The translations under genes and the position numbers were made by a program. From Candidatus Gastranaerophilales bacterium (lineage in GTDB: Bacteria > Bacillota > Clostridia > Lachnospirales > Lachnospiraceae), in the NCBI GenBank assembly GCA_023663225.1, contig JAMPHU010000019.1, positions 1 to 50,941 of the forward strand: a DNA stretch of 50,941 nt, in the 5' to 3' direction. The notes under the pieces are model-generated. The model had not been told where the DNA came from, did not search any database, and saw only the letters and a list, made by a program, of their open reading frames with translations. Shown in pieces: positions 48,208 to 50,941 of this stretch; the stretch's first letter is position 1; every line of letters begins with the position of its first letter.

Positions 48208-50829
48208 ATGAAGAAATGGGTGTACTTGTTTACTGAAGGCAACGCAGACATGCGTGAGCTTCTCGGCGGGAAAGGTGCGAATCTTGCGGAGATGACGAAT
48301 CTGGGTCTCCCCGTGCCGCAGGGCTTTACCATCACCACCGAGGCATGTACGCAGTACTATGAGGACGGCAGGCAGATCAACGATGAGATTCAGGCACAGA
48401 TCAATGAGTATATCGGCAAAATGGAGGAGATCACGGGCAAAAAGTTCGGTGATACCAAGAATCCGCTGTTGGTTTCCGTGCGGTCGGGCGCCAGGGCATC
48501 CATGCCCGGAATGATGGATACGATCTTGAACCTGGGACTGAATGAGACGGTGGTGAACACCATCGCCGCACAGACAGGCAACGAGAGATGGGCGTGGGAT
48601 TGTTACAGAAGATTTATCCAGATGTATTCTGATGTAGTGATGGAGGTCGGCAAGAAGTATTTTGAGGAGCTGATCGACAAGATGAAGGCCGACAGAGGTG
48701 TGAAGCAGGATGTGGAATTGTCCGCGGCGGATCTGAAGGAGTTGGCTGAACAGTTTAAGGCCGAGTACAAAGCTAAGATCGGCTCGGATTTCCCGGACGA
48801 TCCCAAGGCACAGTTGATGGGCGCTATCAAGGCTGTGTTCCGCTCCTGGGACAACCCCCGAGCAAATGTGTACCGCAGAGACAACGATATTCCTTATTCC
48901 TGGGGTACTGCGGTCAATGTACAGATGATGGCGTTTGGCAACTGGTCCGATGAGTCCGGCACAGGCGTCGCTTTCACGAGAGATCCGGCTACCGGCGAGA
49001 GGAAGCTGATGGGCGAGTTTTTGATGAACGCGCAGGGCGAGGACGTTGTGGCAGGTGTGCGCACGCCTATGCCGATCGCTAAGATGGCGGAGATCATGCC
49101 CGAAGTATTTGACCAGTTTCAGACAGTCTGCGACACTCTGGAGAAGCATTACAGAGATATGCAGGATATGGAGTTTACGATCGAAAACAGGAAGCTGTAT
49201 ATGTTGCAGACCAGGAACGGCAAGAGAACTGCGCAGGCGGCGTTGAAGATCGCATGCGACCTGGTGGATGAAGGTATGAGGACCGAGGAGGAAGCGGTTG
49301 CGATGATCGATCCCCGCAATTTGGACACGCTACTTCATCCTCAGTTTGACGTTAAGGCATTGAAGGATGCGACGCCGTTAGGCAAGGGCTTGGGCGCTTC
49401 CCCCGGTGCGGCATGTGGCAGAGCAGTATTCACCGCTGAAGATGCGGAGAGTTGGGCTGCGAGAGGAGAGAAGGTCGTCTTGGTGCGTCTGGAGACCTCT
49501 CCCGAGGATATCACAGGAATGAAGGCTGCGCAGGGGATCCTTACAGTTCGCGGCGGTATGACTTCCCACGCGGCAGTAGTTGCCCGCGGCATGGGAACCT
49601 GTTGTGTATCCGGCTGCGGCGACATCGTGATGGACGAGGCTGCAAAGAAGTTTACTCTTGCCGGACAGGAGTTTCAAGAGGGTGATCCTATTTCTATAGA
49701 TGGTTCCACAGGCAACATCTACGCGGGTTTGATCCCCACGGTGGACGCGACCATCTCCGGTGAATTTGGCAAGATCATGGATTGGGCGGACAAGTACCGC
49801 ACCATGAAGGTCCGCACCAATGCGGACACGCCCACGGATGCGAAAAAGGCTCGCGAGCTGGGAGCAGAGGGAATCGGACTCTGCCGGACGGAGCATATGT
49901 TCTTCGAGGAGGATCGGATTGCGGCGTTCCGCGAGATGATCTGCTCCGACACCGCAGAGGAGAGAGAGGCCGCTCTGGAGAAGATTCTGCCTTATCAGCA
50001 GGGCGATTTCGAGGCGTTGTATGAGGCGTTGGAGGGATGTCCTGTGACGATCCGTTTCCTGGATCCGCCTCTCCATGAGTTTGTTCCCACAGAGGAAGCA
50101 GACATCGAGAAGCTGGCGAAGGCACAGGGTAAGCCGGTGGAAGATATCAAGGCGATTATAGCGGGATTGCATGAGTTCAACCCTATGATGGGACATAGAG
50201 GCTGCCGTCTGGCAGTCACCTATCCCGAGATTGCAAAGATGCAGACGAAGGCTGTGATCCGCGCTGCGATCAATGTCAAGAAGGCGCATCCCGACTGGAA
50301 CGTGAAACCGGAGATCATGATTCCTCTGGTGTGTGAGGTCAAGGAGCTGAAGGTGGTCAAAAAGCATGTGGTGGAGACTGCCGATGCGGAGATCGCCGCA
50401 TCCGGCATCGCTTTGGAGTACGAGGTGGGAACCATGATCGAGATCCCCAGGGCGGCTCTGACAGCGGACGAGATCGCGTCCGAGGCGGATTTCTTCTGCT
50501 TTGGCACCAACGATTTGACGCAGATGGCGTTCGGGTTCTCCCGCGATGACGCAGGAAAATTCTTAAATTCTTACTATGACGCTAAGATTTTTGAGAATGA
50601 TCCTTTTGCAAAGCTGGATCAGACCGGCGTGGGCAAATTGATGGAGACTGCCATCAAGCTGGGCAAGCCTGTCAATCCCAAGCTGCATGTGGGTATCTGC
50701 GGCGAGCACGGCGGCGACCCTTCCTCCGTGGAGTTCTGCCACAAGATCGGCTTGGATTATGTGTCCTGCTCGCCGTTTAGGGTGCCGATCGCAAGGCTGG
50801 CAGCCGCACAGGCGGCTATCAATAATTGA
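48208..50829 (+). CDS. ppdK: Pyruvate, phosphate dikinase
   Basis: The product has 873 residues, the standard length. It interconverts pyruvate, ATP and phosphate with PEP, AMP and pyrophosphate, used in anaerobic clostridia in glycolysis or gluconeogenesis. The ATP-grasp part begins VYLFTEGNADMRELLGGKGANLAEM. The swivelling phosphohistidine domain has H454 in RGGMTSHAAVVARGMG. The PEP-binding barrel includes GLCRTEHMF, MGHRGCRLAVTYPEI, DLTQMAFGFSRDD and the late cysteine region GICGEHGGDPSS. ATG 48208 follows GAAAGGA; the earlier ATG 48154 overlaps the -10 box. Confidence 0.98.
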   Translation: MKKWVYLFTEGNADMRELLGGKGANLAEMTNLGLPVPQGFTITTEACTQYYEDGRQINDEIQAQINEYIGKMEEITGKKFGDTKNPLLVSVRSGARASMPGMMDTILNLGLNETVVNTIAAQTGNERWAWDCYRRFIQMYSDVVMEVGKKYFEELIDKMKADRGVKQDVELSAADLKELAEQFKAEYKAKIGSDFPDDPKAQLMGAIKAVFRSWDNPRANVYRRDNDIPYSWGTAVNVQMMAFGNWSDESGTGVAFTRDPATGERKLMGEFLMNAQGEDVVAGVRTPMPIAKMAEIMPEVFDQFQTVCDTLEKHYRDMQDMEFTIENRKLYMLQTRNGKRTAQAALKIACDLVDEGMRTEEEAVAMIDPRNLDTLLHPQFDVKALKDATPLGKGLGASPGAACGRAVFTAEDAESWAARGEKVVLVRLETSPEDITGMKAAQGILTVRGGMTSHAAVVARGMGTCCVSGCGDIVMDEAAKKFTLAGQEFQEGDPISIDGSTGNIYAGLIPTVDATISGEFGKIMDWADKYRTMKVRTNADTPTDAKKARELGAEGIGLCRTEHMFFEEDRIAAFREMICSDTAEEREAALEKILPYQQGDFEALYEALEGCPVTIRFLDPPLHEFVPTEEADIEKLAKAQGKPVEDIKAIIAGLHEFNPMMGHRGCRLAVTYPEIAKMQTKAVIRAAINVKKAHPDWNVKPEIMIPLVCEVKELKVVKKHVVETADAEIAASGIALEYEVGTMIEIPRAALTADEIASEADFFCFGTNDLTQMAFGFSRDDAGKFLNSYYDAKIFENDPFAKLDQTGVGKLMETAIKLGKPVNPKLHVGICGEHGGDPSSVEFCHKIGLDYVSCSPFRVPIARLAAAQAAINN

Positions 50830-50900
50830 TGCCATAGGAATTTTGGTACGATTTGGCAAAAGTGTATAGAAATGGCTTGGAATCAAGGGATTTTGAGCGC

Positions 50901-50941
50901 AGAGGGGTTCACCGGAGTGGCTGGTGGGCTCCTCTTTTTTG
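50901..50941 (+). terminator. Rho-independent terminator of ppdK
   Basis: AGAGGGGTTCACC (50901-50913) pairs with GGTGGGCTCCTCT (50923-50935) through Watson-Crick and G-U pairs and leads into TTTTTT at the window end. Confidence 0.85.

Noticed and set aside
1-50941. CRISPR arrays, rRNA or tRNA genes.
   Set aside because: No regularly spaced repeats, rRNA segments or tRNA-like cloverleaf sequences were noticed on either strand; the repeats seen are isolated palindromes or att-type repeats.

Overview
The window looks like a chromosomal segment of a motile, anaerobic Lachnospiraceae-type clostridium (low-GC Firmicutes). Indications are the strong AGGAGG-type ribosome sites, a pyruvate phosphate dikinase, a sigma-D-type flagellin promoter, a TnpV-type transposon gene, several Lachnospiraceae-style genes of unknown function, and pectin/arabinan glycosidases. 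No rRNA, tRNA or CRISPR array was recognised. The genus cannot be fixed from the sequence alone.

Positions 1-11690 are an AT-rich accessory island. A gene coding for an unknown N-terminal domain fused to a nitrilase-like (carbon-nitrogen hydrolase) domain is split by a 7.3 kb integrative mobilizable element (IME). Both junctions carry the 7-bp repeat GAATTTG (810-816 and 8139-8145). Joining 169-816 to 8146-9120 restores one open frame of 540 codons. The IME carries tnpV, a small HTH protein, a TetR regulator with two membrane proteins, a KTR zinc-ribbon protein, a MobP/MobL-like relaxase with a candidate oriT, an excisionase-like protein, an XRE regulator and a tyrosine integrase. It has no type IV secretion genes, so transfer would need a helper. 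Downstream of the split gene are a winged-helix protein and a radical SAM/SPASM enzyme, followed by a short remnant of a second radical SAM gene. This trio is the best candidate here for an undescribed system.

Positions 11758-21058 hold a flagellin gene with a near-consensus sigma-D promoter, an O6-alkylguanine repair protein, a GH28/GH51 pair for pectin and arabinan oligosaccharides, a membrane diguanylate cyclase with a degenerate extra GGDEF-like domain, and an AAA-ATPase/PD-(D/E)XK protein. Positions 21060-34060 hold single metabolic and defence genes: a flavin reductase, a Cof-type HAD phosphatase, a stand-alone UvrA-like ATPase, a MATE exporter with an attenuator-like leader, an MBL-fold hydrolase, RarA, a lipoprotein nuclease, an aminoglycoside-phosphotransferase-like kinase and several unknowns. 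A MITE with 14-bp inverted ends and an 8-bp target duplication lies at 27277-27451.

Positions 34552-50941 are core-like: pheA; a series of closely spaced genes (DUF815 ATPase, Ppx/GppA, polyphosphate kinase, Maf); a small acidic protein; a DUF6033-like gene with its own near-perfect sigma-D promoter; a CPBP protease; a PHP-HAD fusion and an ABC-F ATPase on the minus strand; a glycerophosphodiesterase; and ppdK with promoter and terminator. The two sigma-D promoters, 29 kb apart, suggest that the DUF6033-like protein is made together with flagellin.
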